NCBI GenBank assembly: GCA_023205875.1
Contig: CP060759.1
Coordinates: forward strand, 783,501 to 847,500
Origin: Chloropicon primus
Taxonomy: Eukaryota > Chlorophyta > Chloropicophyceae > Chloropicales > Chloropicaceae
Direction of reading: 5' to 3'
Length of the DNA stretch: 64,000 nt
Shown: piece by piece, positions 53,659-62,611 of the stretch
How the letters are laid out: each line of letters begins with the position of its first letter
Numbering within the stretch: the stretch's first letter is position 1
Program-made: the position numbers and the translations under genes
The notes under the pieces: model-generated
The model's database searches: none
Seen by the model: only the letters and a program-made list of their open reading frames with translations
What the model was told of the DNA's origin: nothing

Positions 53659-56364
53659 CTAGCCTTCGGCCTCGAGGACGCCAGTGCTACCACCTACCAC
53701 GACCGCGCCTGTCTGGCCACGAGCGACGTTCAAAAACACTTCTTCCAGGCTGGACAAGTTGAGTTGCAAGCCCTGCAGGCCGAGCTCCGCCTTGGCCTTC
53801 TCCACCTTCTCGAGGATGCCCCTCGCGGCGTCCGCGTCGAAGTGGCTGAGGCTGTAAGTCAGGGTGTCGTTACTCTGATCGATAGGCTGGTAGCCCACGA
53901 GCGCGTTCAGCTTCGAGATCACGTCTTCCGCGTGCGTTGGCTCCCGCATGATCCTCTCTTTGCTGAGCTGCACGAGCAGCTTGTAACCCGACCCAAAGTT
54001 CGATTTCAGCCTCACGCTGCTCCCGATACAATGCAGCTCCCCCTTGGAAAGGATTGCGATTCTATTCCCCAAAATGTCTGCTTCCTCCATCGAGTGCGTC
54101 GTCAGCACGATGACTCTTCCCTTCGCCGCCTCCTGGATGACCGTCCACATGTGCCTTCTCGTGACGGGGTCAAGGCCGGTCGTCGGCTCGTCCAGGAATA
54201 TCACGCTGGGATCGTGAATGAGCGAGATCGCGACAGAGACCCTCCTCCTCATTCCCCCAGAGTACTGGGACACTGGCTTGTCAGCGTCCTTGCTCAGCTG
54301 AACCATCTCGAGCTTTTGCTCGGCCTCCAATTTGGCCTCCGCCTTGGACATTCCCTTCAAAGTGGCGAAGATTTCAAGGTGCTCCCTTCCCGTCAGCGTC
54401 TCCCAGAGGGTGTCAAACTGGGGGCAGACTCCCAGGAACGTTCTGATCTTGTCCAGCTCGTACTTGACGCTGTAACCGAACATCAGGGAGTCGCCACAAG
54501 TCGGCTTCAGCGTCCCTGTGAGGCAGTTGATCAGCGTTGTCTTTCCTGCTCCGTTGGGGCCGAGCAAGCAGAAGATTTGGCCCTCACCCACGCTGAGCCA
54601 CACACCTTTGACGGCTTCGAACTTCGTCCCGCACGGACTGAAAGGCGACGCGTAAGTCTTTTTTATGCCAAACACCGCCATTGCCGTTCTCTCGTCCTCC
54701 GTCTCCGTCGTCTCCTGGCCAGACACTATTCTCCTGAGCTTGTCGGCCAAGACGTCCTCCTCCCTGCGCACGTCCTCGTTCCGCTCCCCAGCGCCAGGGC
54801 TGGCATCGCTAGCCTGCTTGTCGCTGACGATCTGGCCGAAATGCTCCTCGCCGTTGTACTTCTTTGGGAACCAGTAGTGCGGGTCCAGGAAGTAGTAGAA
54901 CGGCTTGTAGTTGTTGTGCTCGTTGGGAACGATGTGGTCCAGGTAAATCGCGATCAGCAGCAAGATGAACATCTCCACGGCAAGCCACGAGTAAATCTCG
55001 TCGAGAGGCATGGAACAGTTTGGCTTCGTGTACACCCCGGGGGTGAAAGTCACGTCGCTGAACTTATCGGTCACGCAGTAGGACGATCTTTCGTTCCACC
55101 TGATTCCGGGCGACTCCTTGGTCGCCGTGGCGTCGCCAAAGTCCTGAAGACCCTTCGCGAGCAGGTTCCACGGGAAGATCGAAAGAATCATGTAGAACAC
55201 GTAGTTCAGGCCCTCCTCGTACTTTCCGTCGTAAGGCCAGCCGGAAAGGATGACTGATGTCATGATGTACCCCAAGAAGTAGACGAAGAACCCGATGGAA
55301 ACAGCTGACTGCGGTTTCCTCATGAACGCGAAGAAAATGAAAGCGAAACCGGACATGGCCATCTGGAACAGGAAGAACAGGAAGAACGTCAAGCCGTAGT
55401 TGTTCTTCAAGAAGATCCTGAACTGGAACATCATGCCGAACAGAACGATGAAGGTCGACGACATGAAGTTGGTCACCACTTCCCACAAGTACCACGAGAT
55501 CCAGAAGGAAGACTCGAGCATGCCGACGTTCCTCATCCCTTGCCTCTGGCCCGTCTGCCTCTCGGTGACAAGGGCAGTGAGGGTCGCCACGAAGTTGAAC
55601 ATGCCAACGGCGTACAAGAAGGGAGCGGCGAACTCGGGGATCCTGGACTCTATCACCATGGGGGGGTGCGCAAAACTGTTCACGCCCACCGACCAAGAGA
55701 TGTCCGCCTGGCTGCTCGAGCTGCCGTACTTGTATCTGGCCAGCATTTTGGTGCTCTCCCTCTCGATGGCCACCTGCACGGGAACCTGCGAGAAGAAGTT
55801 CGGGCTCTGGAACTCGTTCTTGAAGTACCTCACGGACGAGTTCGTCTGCAGGTCGTAATCAATGCCCGTGGGCTTCCCCCCGACCATCTCAACATCCAGG
55901 AAGACGGTGGCCTGGGCCCTCTCCTTGTTCGCGTCGAGCCACGCGTCCATCTCGGCCGCCGTCTCCATGCCCAAGAACCTCCCCGGCCTGCTCCCCGAGC
56001 TGACGATCACACTCTCCACCACCTCCTTCACGTAAGGATTGCTCTGGGGCGCATACAGCAAGTTGTAGCAGGGCTTCTTGTCCGAATTCTTCAAGTAAAG
56101 GTCCTCCGAGCAGTCCGGTATGGCGTTCAACGAGCGAACCTCCGGGTCGAACACGTTCTGGAAGAGCTCACTGTCCGCCATGTCCGCCTGCAAGGCGATG
56201 TCCACCAGAAAGATGATAAGAATGAACCCGAAGGATGCCCCTATCCTCAGGAGGGGCGAGTTCGCCCCCCTGAGCGTCGTTATCGCATTCTTTTTCAGCA
56301 GCACCGAGACCTGGTTGTACACGGACTTGAAGTACCCTTGTCGGGGCTTCAATGCGATCTTCAT
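53659..56364 (-). CDS. ABCA-family half transporter
   Basis: 901 aa, start MKIALKPRQGYFKSVYNQ at 56364 (the extension upstream has no ATG). One transmembrane domain: TM1 near residue 35, a large lumenal loop, then five helices. One nucleotide-binding domain: Walker A GPNGAGKTT at 602-610, Q-loop, signature YSGGMRRRVSVA, Walker B VIFLDEPTTGLDP, H-loop LTTHSMEEAD. Single TMD-NBD order matches plant ABCA half transporters (ATH group), which move lipids or sterols, often into the ER. The C-terminus is short and lacks the regulatory domain of full-size ABCA proteins. No intron. Confidence 0.9.
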   Translation of the reverse strand: MKIALKPRQGYFKSVYNQVSVLLKKNAITTLRGANSPLLRIGASFGFILIIFLVDIALQADMADSELFQNVFDPEVRSLNAIPDCSEDLYLKNSDKKPCYNLLYAPQSNPYVKEVVESVIVSSGSRPGRFLGMETAAEMDAWLDANKERAQATVFLDVEMVGGKPTGIDYDLQTNSSVRYFKNEFQSPNFFSQVPVQVAIERESTKMLARYKYGSSSSQADISWSVGVNSFAHPPMVIESRIPEFAAPFLYAVGMFNFVATLTALVTERQTGQRQGMRNVGMLESSFWISWYLWEVVTNFMSSTFIVLFGMMFQFRIFLKNNYGLTFFLFFLFQMAMSGFAFIFFAFMRKPQSAVSIGFFVYFLGYIMTSVILSGWPYDGKYEEGLNYVFYMILSIFPWNLLAKGLQDFGDATATKESPGIRWNERSSYCVTDKFSDVTFTPGVYTKPNCSMPLDEIYSWLAVEMFILLLIAIYLDHIVPNEHNNYKPFYYFLDPHYWFPKKYNGEEHFGQIVSDKQASDASPGAGERNEDVRREEDVLADKLRRIVSGQETTETEDERTAMAVFGIKKTYASPFSPCGTKFEAVKGVWLSVGEGQIFCLLGPNGAGKTTLINCLTGTLKPTCGDSLMFGYSVKYELDKIRTFLGVCPQFDTLWETLTGREHLEIFATLKGMSKAEAKLEAEQKLEMVQLSKDADKPVSQYSGGMRRRVSVAISLIHDPSVIFLDEPTTGLDPVTRRHMWTVIQEAAKGRVIVLTTHSMEEADILGNRIAILSKGELHCIGSSVRLKSNFGSGYKLLVQLSKERIMREPTHAEDVISKLNALVGYQPIDQSNDTLTYSLSHFDADAARGILEKVEKAKAELGLQGLQLNLSSLEEVFLNVARGQTGAVVVGGSTGVLEAEG

Positions 56365-56922
56365 GGTGCGTCCCTCTCGGTCGCACACGCGAGCGCTTCC
56401 CTGGCGCCTCGTCTTCCACTCAAGTGTCGCCGTCACAGCGCAAGTCCAGATCTTTGAATTGTAAGATGCCTCTCGTCTCCGAATTCTACATTACACTCAT
56501 CTCTCCTTCTTTCGCTCCTGGCTGGAGGAAGGAGAAGGAGAAGGAGAAGGAGAAGGAGAAGGAGAACCAAGCTGGTTTGAAACACGGGTTCCTCTCTATC
56601 ACCTCACGCCGATGCCCGCCATGGTTCATGGACGCCCCCCGTGCCATTGTCCTCTCTCTTTTCCAATCTCCTCGCTTGTTTCTTTGGCCAGAGAAGTAAA
56701 AGTGTCAGTAACGCCCATGGGCTACCCCTGTAGCAGAGAGGAGTGGTGACCTTGTACTGGCGTGACTCCAAGAGAGAGGAGCAGCGGGTGGGCGGCGGGC
56801 GTTCGGGCAGTGGGTGAGAGGGGCTTCGAGGCCACGCAGGGGTTCCGTTCGTTGCGCGAGTCGACATTCCGCCAACGCCGTTCGTTTGGCGCACGGCGAC
56901 GTGGGACACGAAGAAAGGAAGG
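56365..56922. repeat. Divergent ABCA / amino-acid transporter spacer with GGAGAA repeat
   Basis: No gene supported. A (GGAGAA)n/(GAAGGA)n run of about seven units spans 56524-56567. The rest is unique and ordinary in composition. Confidence 0.4.
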
Positions 56923-58455
56923 ATGAGTAGCGAACTCATGAAGCATGATTCGATGACGGACTTCGGGGGGGGGGAGCAGGAGTCCGTCGAGGTCGTCCAG
57001 CGATCCGGACTGTTCGGAAAGCTCCTGGAGGTGGAGCGAGAGAGCTGCCAGTCGGTCGTGAAGTCGATGCGCAGCGCGCACTCGTACAGGTCGTCCGTGT
57101 CCAGGATATCCACCAAGGAGTGGGCCAAGGGCGAGGGGGGAATGGGGACAGCGCCCCCGCAGCACGCCGCCTGGCCCTCCATCGCGGCGATCATGATCAG
57201 CGAGGTGGTGGGTGCGGGTGTGCTGACGCTGGCTGGAAAGTACGCGCAGCTCGGGTGGGTCATCCCGACCATCGCGATCGTCGTCATCTTCTTCCTCGTG
57301 GTGTACACGAGCAGCATGATGGTCAAGGTGAGGCAAGTGTTCCCGGCGATCGTTTGCCTGAGCGACGCGGCGGACTACACCTACGGAAGGGTCGCGAGGA
57401 TCGTCACTCAAGTCTTTGTGATCACCTACCTCGTCTTCACCCTCGGCGACTACATTCTGCTCGTGGGGAAGTCGCTGGGCTCCGCGCTGTACTCCGTGCA
57501 CCTCTGCTTCCCGATCTGGACTCTCATCGGTGCGGCCGCCCTGCTGCCCATAGTCCAGCTCCGCACGCTGAACTCCACCACAATTCTCTGCGGAATCAAC
57601 ATGGTGACGATATTGGTCGCGATTGCTCTCGTGATCGCCGGCCTCGCCCTGGACGGGAGGGCCGAGGACGTGCAGAGCCCGGTCATCGCGGAGAACTTGG
57701 ACTTCATGGGATTCTTCCAGGGGCTCAGCGCAATCTTCTTCACCTTCGGGGGCCAATTCATGTTCTACGAGCTGATGGCCGAGATGAAGGTCTACACCGA
57801 TTTCCCCAAGACCTTTACCATAGCGGGGCCGTTCCAGGTGCCAGTCTACCTCCTGGTCGGGATGATAGGGTACTACTACAAGGGCACCGAAGCTTCGAGC
57901 TACTTTTTGGACAACCTGGGCTTTGGGGTGATGTTCCGAGTCGCGAGCGCCATGCTCGCATTCCACATGATGATCGCTTTCCTCATCCTCTGCAACGTGC
58001 TGGCCAGAATTATCCACCTCTCGGTGAGCCCTCGGGTGAACGACCTGGGGTGGAGGGGGAAGCTCGAGTGGTTCGGCTGCACGTTCTCGGTCGTCGTCCT
58101 GTCCTTCGTTGTTTCGAACGCGGTTCCTTTTTTTGACTTGCTGACTTCCCTCATCGGGGGTCTGCTCGTTCCGACGTTGAACTTGATATTCCCGGTCATT
58201 TTCTACACCAAAACTCGAATCATGGTGCAGGACAAGTTGAAGTGGTGGGAGTGGGTCATCAACTCGTGCCTGGTCGTCTTCGGCGTGCTCGTCACCGTCG
58301 TCTCCACCATCGAGAACTTCCGGGCCATCATCAACCAGTGGTCTTCCTTCGGGGCGCCCTTCAGCTGCCACTGCCAGGACCTCTGGGATACGTGCGACTG
58401 CTCCCTCGAGCGCATGGACTTTAGCGGGTACAACTGCACGGCGTACCTCCCCTAG
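56923..58455 (+). CDS. Amino acid/auxin permease (AAAP/SLC32-38 type)
   Basis: 510 aa. After an 80-residue acidic, Ser-rich cytosolic N-terminus, TM1 holds the family motif (IMISEVVGAGVLTLAGKYAQ), and about eleven helices follow. FTFGGQFMFYELMAEMK (TM6-7 region) matches the AAAP/VGAT-type group. It likely carries neutral amino acids by H+ symport. The C-terminal tail is unusual: five cysteines in about 25 residues (FSCHCQDLWDTCDCS then YNCTAYLP). No intron. Same strand as the primase gene, 440 nt upstream of it. Confidence 0.85.
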   Translation: MSSELMKHDSMTDFGGGEQESVEVVQRSGLFGKLLEVERESCQSVVKSMRSAHSYRSSVSRISTKEWAKGEGGMGTAPPQHAAWPSIAAIMISEVVGAGVLTLAGKYAQLGWVIPTIAIVVIFFLVVYTSSMMVKVRQVFPAIVCLSDAADYTYGRVARIVTQVFVITYLVFTLGDYILLVGKSLGSALYSVHLCFPIWTLIGAAALLPIVQLRTLNSTTILCGINMVTILVAIALVIAGLALDGRAEDVQSPVIAENLDFMGFFQGLSAIFFTFGGQFMFYELMAEMKVYTDFPKTFTIAGPFQVPVYLLVGMIGYYYKGTEASSYFLDNLGFGVMFRVASAMLAFHMMIAFLILCNVLARIIHLSVSPRVNDLGWRGKLEWFGCTFSVVVLSFVVSNAVPFFDLLTSLIGGLLVPTLNLIFPVIFYTKTRIMVQDKLKWWEWVINSCLVVFGVLVTVVSTIENFRAIINQWSSFGAPFSCHCQDLWDTCDCSLERMDFSGYNCTAYLP

Positions 58456-58895
58456 GAGCCGCAAGACCTTAAAATCAATAGTACATTCAAGTAATCCGAT
58501 TCAACAATTGCAGTTCACCTTCGTCACTGTGACTTGTCAATCACGAAATCGGTCAAGTAAGGTATCAATGGAAAGCCCGTGAGAATCACTTTCGATTGCC
58601 GCCTCCCTCGTTCCCTCCGTCGCTCGTCCTCGTCCCCCATTTGCGATGGTTTCGCAACCTCGCTCTGCTTCTCAATTTTCCCGGGAAGGAAGGAAATTAT
58701 TTAATGTGGAGCTTTTCCCGCCAATGACTCAACACAAACTATGGAAACCTAAGCAGCTTGACTCTGGCCGACCATACGATCGAGAAAGAGGGCGAGGGAG
58801 AGAGGCAGAGTTGTTCGCGTGCGTGCTGTGCGTGCGTGAGTGAGTGCGTGATCGAGTGAGAGTACTCAGTGGCTCGTTGGAGAGGAGACGAGACG
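58456..58895. promoter_or_regulatory. Spacer upstream of the primase gene
   Basis: No gene supported. It carries a near copy of the DNAAF5/HOP2 upstream element at 58551-58584 (GTCAAGTAAG..ATCAATGGAAAG). A short TGCGTGAGTGAGTGCGTG-type run lies at 58825-58848. Confidence 0.4.
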
Positions 58896-60314
58896 ATGGC
58901 ATCCGGTGCGGTGTCGACGGGGTTCACCCCGATCCACAGCGGGGACCCGAAGGGAGCGAAGCAGAAGCAGAAGACGAGGGCGGCGAAGATTGTGTCCCTG
59001 TATGCGCAGCCTCCTCCGTACGATGCGGCTTTGGAGGAGCTCGAGACGTTCTCGCTGGACAGGCTGAAGGTTCTGAGGGGGATCGAGCGAGCGAGGCTGA
59101 GCAACTCGAGCGAGGCCGACGTCAGGAAGAAGACGAAGGAGCTCCTGAGGAAGTACGCGAGCGAGGGCGACGAGCTGCGGAGGGACCAGATCTCGCACTT
59201 CATGCTGCGCCTTGCGTACTGCCAGACGGAGGACCTGCGGAGGTGGCTCGTGGATCAGGAGGCGGACCTGTTCAAGGTTCGTTTCGAGGAGCTCGTTCAC
59301 AAGGAGCAGAAGGACTTCTTGCAGGAGATTGACCTCAAGGTCGGCGTCGTGGAGCAGGAGGAGTACGAAAGAGTGAAGAGCGGGCTTTCCGTGGTCCACG
59401 GCAAGAGCAGCAACGCCACGCACCGCGACTTCTTCAAGGTTCCCTTCGAGGCGGTCCCCTCGCTCGTCTCGACGAGGAGGGTCTTCCTCCACAAGGGCTG
59501 GGCTTACGTCGGAGCGAACCAGATGGGCCCCCTCGTGGTGGGGCACTTCAAGGCCCACCTGAGGAAGGCTCTGCAAACGGCGGCCAAGTCGTGGCCCCAC
59601 GTGGCTGCCACGGACGAGACCAACCGCCTTGCGCCAATAGTGGCCTTCCTGTCCAAGCAGTACCTCGGACCGGACTACAGCGAGGTGAAGGCAAACGGGA
59701 GCTCGGCGGCGACCTTGGAAGAGATACCTGCGCTGTCCCGCAGCCACTTTCCGCTGTGCATGAAGCACTTGTACAACTCCCTACAGTCGAACAACCACTT
59801 GAGGCACCAAGGAAGGATGCAGTTTGGACTTTTCCTGAAGGGCATTGGGCTGCCTTTGGACTCCGCGCTGCAGTTTTGGAAGAGGGCTTTTGCTCCCAAA
59901 GTGCAAGGAGACAAGTTCGACAAGCAGTACGCTTACAACATCAGGCACAATTACGGTAAGGAGGGAAAGCGTGCAGATTACACCCCCTACACCTGCATGA
60001 AGGTGATCAGCTCCACCCCAGGGTCGGGTGAGTACCACGGGTGCCCCTACAAGACCTTCAGTGAAAGCAACTTAAGGGCAACGCTCCAGCAGCTGCACAT
60101 CTCTGGGAGCGATCAGAAGCAGGTCGTGGAGCTTGCGAAGAACCACCACTACCAGCTTGCATGCGGCAAGGTGTTCCAGCTGACACACAATGGGGTTGTA
60201 GCCGACGAGGGGATCAACCACCCAAATCAGTTTTACGACCTCTCCAGGCAATGCTGCTCCAAGAATGATGCCCTTGCGCCCGCAACGCCAGGTTTCAAGC
60301 TAACCAACGAATGA
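58896..60314 (+). CDS. PRIM2: DNA primase large subunit (PriL/Prim2)
   Basis: 472 aa, start ATG 58896. The C-terminal iron-sulfur domain is complete with four cysteines at 288 (FPLCMKHL), 367 (YTCMKVIS), 383 (HGCPYK) and 423 (LACGKVF), the [4Fe-4S] ligands of primase. Conserved blocks: HLRHQGRMQFGLFLKGIGL, YNIRHNYGKEGKRADYTPY and NHPNQFYD. With PriS and polymerase alpha it makes RNA primers at replication forks. Length fits the family (~500 aa). Convergent with the coiled-coil gene, 47 nt. Confidence 0.93.
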   Translation: MASGAVSTGFTPIHSGDPKGAKQKQKTRAAKIVSLYAQPPPYDAALEELETFSLDRLKVLRGIERARLSNSSEADVRKKTKELLRKYASEGDELRRDQISHFMLRLAYCQTEDLRRWLVDQEADLFKVRFEELVHKEQKDFLQEIDLKVGVVEQEEYERVKSGLSVVHGKSSNATHRDFFKVPFEAVPSLVSTRRVFLHKGWAYVGANQMGPLVVGHFKAHLRKALQTAAKSWPHVAATDETNRLAPIVAFLSKQYLGPDYSEVKANGSSAATLEEIPALSRSHFPLCMKHLYNSLQSNNHLRHQGRMQFGLFLKGIGLPLDSALQFWKRAFAPKVQGDKFDKQYAYNIRHNYGKEGKRADYTPYTCMKVISSTPGSGEYHGCPYKTFSESNLRATLQQLHISGSDQKQVVELAKNHHYQLACGKVFQLTHNGVVADEGINHPNQFYDLSRQCCSKNDALAPATPGFKLTNE

Positions 60315-60361
60315 TAAGTGTAATACAATGAAGAATATACCCGGAGTCTTACTAGTTTACA

Positions 60362-62030
60362 TCAGTGCAAAGGGCTGAGGGGTTCCACGGAAGTGGACTG
60401 CAGGTGAAAGGAACAGACGAGCTTCCAGCTGTCTTCCTCCTGGAGACCGGGCTCGACTTCAGGAGCTGCTGGGGGCACCTCGATGGCCTCGTTTGCCTCT
60501 CCATTTCCAGCGAAAGTCTCGGTGGGCTCTGGTGGCTCGTCTTCGAAAATCAAGGGGGACGTCGACCTGTTCACAAACTTTGCTTTGAAGTTGGTGAAAA
60601 TCCTTGGCCTGACATGTTTCCAGCTATTCGCCCTTGTCGTGTCGCTGATTGGGGCGTTGGGGACCCTCGACTTCAGTTTTGGGAGTTTAGTGGGAGCTGC
60701 CTTCTTCTTCTGAACACCCTTGTGCTCCTTGGATTTCTTCGCAGAGCTGTTGGCACCCTTCAGCTTCGGCAGCACTTTCTTTGTGGTACGCCCGAAGGCC
60801 GCGTTCTTGTTCTGCTTCGAGGAAGAGGAAGCCAACAAGGCGTTCTCTTTGAGGTCCTTGATGAGATGCATCTGAATGTTCTTCTTTTCTTCCGCGATTC
60901 GTTTGATTCTCGCGTGGATCTCTTGCTGCCTCGCTAGCGAGGCCTCCCTCGCTTGTTGCTTCTTCTTGGCGGACATGACGTCAGCTTCCTTCCGCTTGTC
61001 CACCTCGTGCTTCATGGACAACTTGATTCTCTCCTCCTCCAACTTTTTTCGCATCTTTTTCCAATTTTTTCTCTTCTGAATCTCTTCGCTCGTGGGCTTC
61101 GAGACCAAAAGGCGATCCGCAGGCCTTGGGCTCACGTACTGCTTTGCCTTCTCTACCTCCTTCTCCTTCTCGCCAGCTCTCTTGGGAGATTCCTTGCCGC
61201 CTTTGCTCTGCGTGTTCTGAGAATGAGAGCTCTTGCTCTGCAGATTCTGATGAAAGTTGTTCCACCTCGGCCGCTCCCTGGTCACCTTCTTGGCCGAGCC
61301 CGGCTGGCTCTCTTGTGCGTTCTGGGCAGACGTCTTAGTCTTCAATTTTTTGTTGTGCGTGTCCGTGGCGCTGTGCGCTTGGCCAATCTTCACAATGGGC
61401 AAGTTGTACTTTGCAAGGAGTCCTTTTGACTTTTGGGGCCGGGACAACCCATGATACTCGTCGAACTCCTCGAGGTCACGCATGTCATTCGTGTCGAACT
61501 GCTCCAGCAGCTTGTCTATGTCTATGACGTTCCCTCTTTGCAGTGGGGTGACCGCGTGCTGGGATTCTTTCTCGTACCCGTTCCCCTCGTTCCTCGCGAA
61601 GTCATCGCCGTACTGGAATATCCCTCGCTGCTGCTTCTTGTGATGGTGGTGCAGAACACCCTTTTGGGGGTGAGGCGTCAACTGCGCGAGCTCTTCGCTC
61701 GCCAGGACCTGGTCCACCACGTACTGGTCCGGCATCCGCTTCCTTTCCTCTAGAGGCACCTGGGAGAATGTAGCAGAGTGGTCAGTCCAACGACGTTCCG
61801 GCCTCCCGCTGTGGGCTCACGCCCAACGGTCTCGCCTTTGCGGCTGCACTTACCTTTCTGCCTTCTCTGTATGGCGTTTCCTCCTCGTAGTACTCCTCGT
61901 CGTCCGCGAAAGTGTCATACGTTGCATTCAGGTTCCTTCCATGCTGGTGGTGGTGGTGGTCTCCAAAACCGTTCTGGTACGGAGGCGAGTCAACCTGGTT
62001 CGCTTCTAACCTAGCTAAAGAGAACTGCAT
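60362..62030 (-). CDS. Unknown basic coiled-coil protein
   Basis: 524 aa from two exons: 62030-61854 and 61759-60362, intron 94 nt (GTAAGT...CAG). The join gives TPYREGRK / VPLEERKRMPDQYVVDQ. Head: His-rich patch (DHHHHQHGRN). Centre: Lys/Glu/Arg coiled coil of about 150 residues (KKQQAREASLARQQEIHARI). Later: RPRIFTNFKAKFVNRST and an acidic Pro/Glu-rich tail. GTGAGT and GTAAGT sites at 62053-62080 upstream leave open a further 5' exon, so the start at ATG 62030 is uncertain. It resembles microtubule- or cilia-associated proteins in composition only. Confidence 0.6.
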
Positions 62031-62611
62031 TTCGCATAAGAGGGGACCATACTTACGCGACCCGCGTCATGCATACTCACACTCTCCTCTTCCCCTGACG
62101 CCTTGCCTGCAGAGATGCGGATGCACCCAAAACGAAAACAAGTTCAGTCCCAGTTTTAGTCGTCGTTCCCTCGCCAGGACGTCTTTCGCTTCCACCGAGG
62201 GTCGGAAGCGGAAGAGGGGAGGAAGAACCATGCAATGTCGTCCCAACTCCTCCCCCGTTAGTCTCCTCCCCGTGGTCCACATTGTCCCAATACTCACCTC
62301 CTTCTGTCTCTCTCCTCTCCTCTCTCTCTGCAGGTTTCGAAAGTCAACCGACGGAGGGCGAGGAAGGGGGGAACGAAGGTGAGTGTGTGGGACGACGCGG
62401 ACGGCGAGGAGGACGAGAGGAAGGAAGGAAGGGAAGAAACTGGATGCATGGGGTCCTCTTCTTTCTTTTTCTTGCTTGGAGAGAGAGGACGTCGCGGTGA
62501 GCTGACGAGGAGATTTTGTTTTTTTGCGTTTGCAGACTTTTTGTTGACACAAGGGGGCTTTGCCCTTTGGTGATGAGAAGCGCGGGACTTGGAGTGAGGT
62601 GGTTGTCTACG
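62031..62611. promoter_or_regulatory. Divergent spacer, coiled-coil / RRM-methyltransferase genes
   Basis: No gene firmly supported. Splice-like sites occur on both strands: on the minus strand CGCGTAAGT and GTGTGAGT near 62053-62080; on the plus strand TTTGCGTTTGCAG at about 62523-62535, which could end a 5' UTR intron of the RRM gene. Frames in between lack domain content. Confidence 0.35.
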
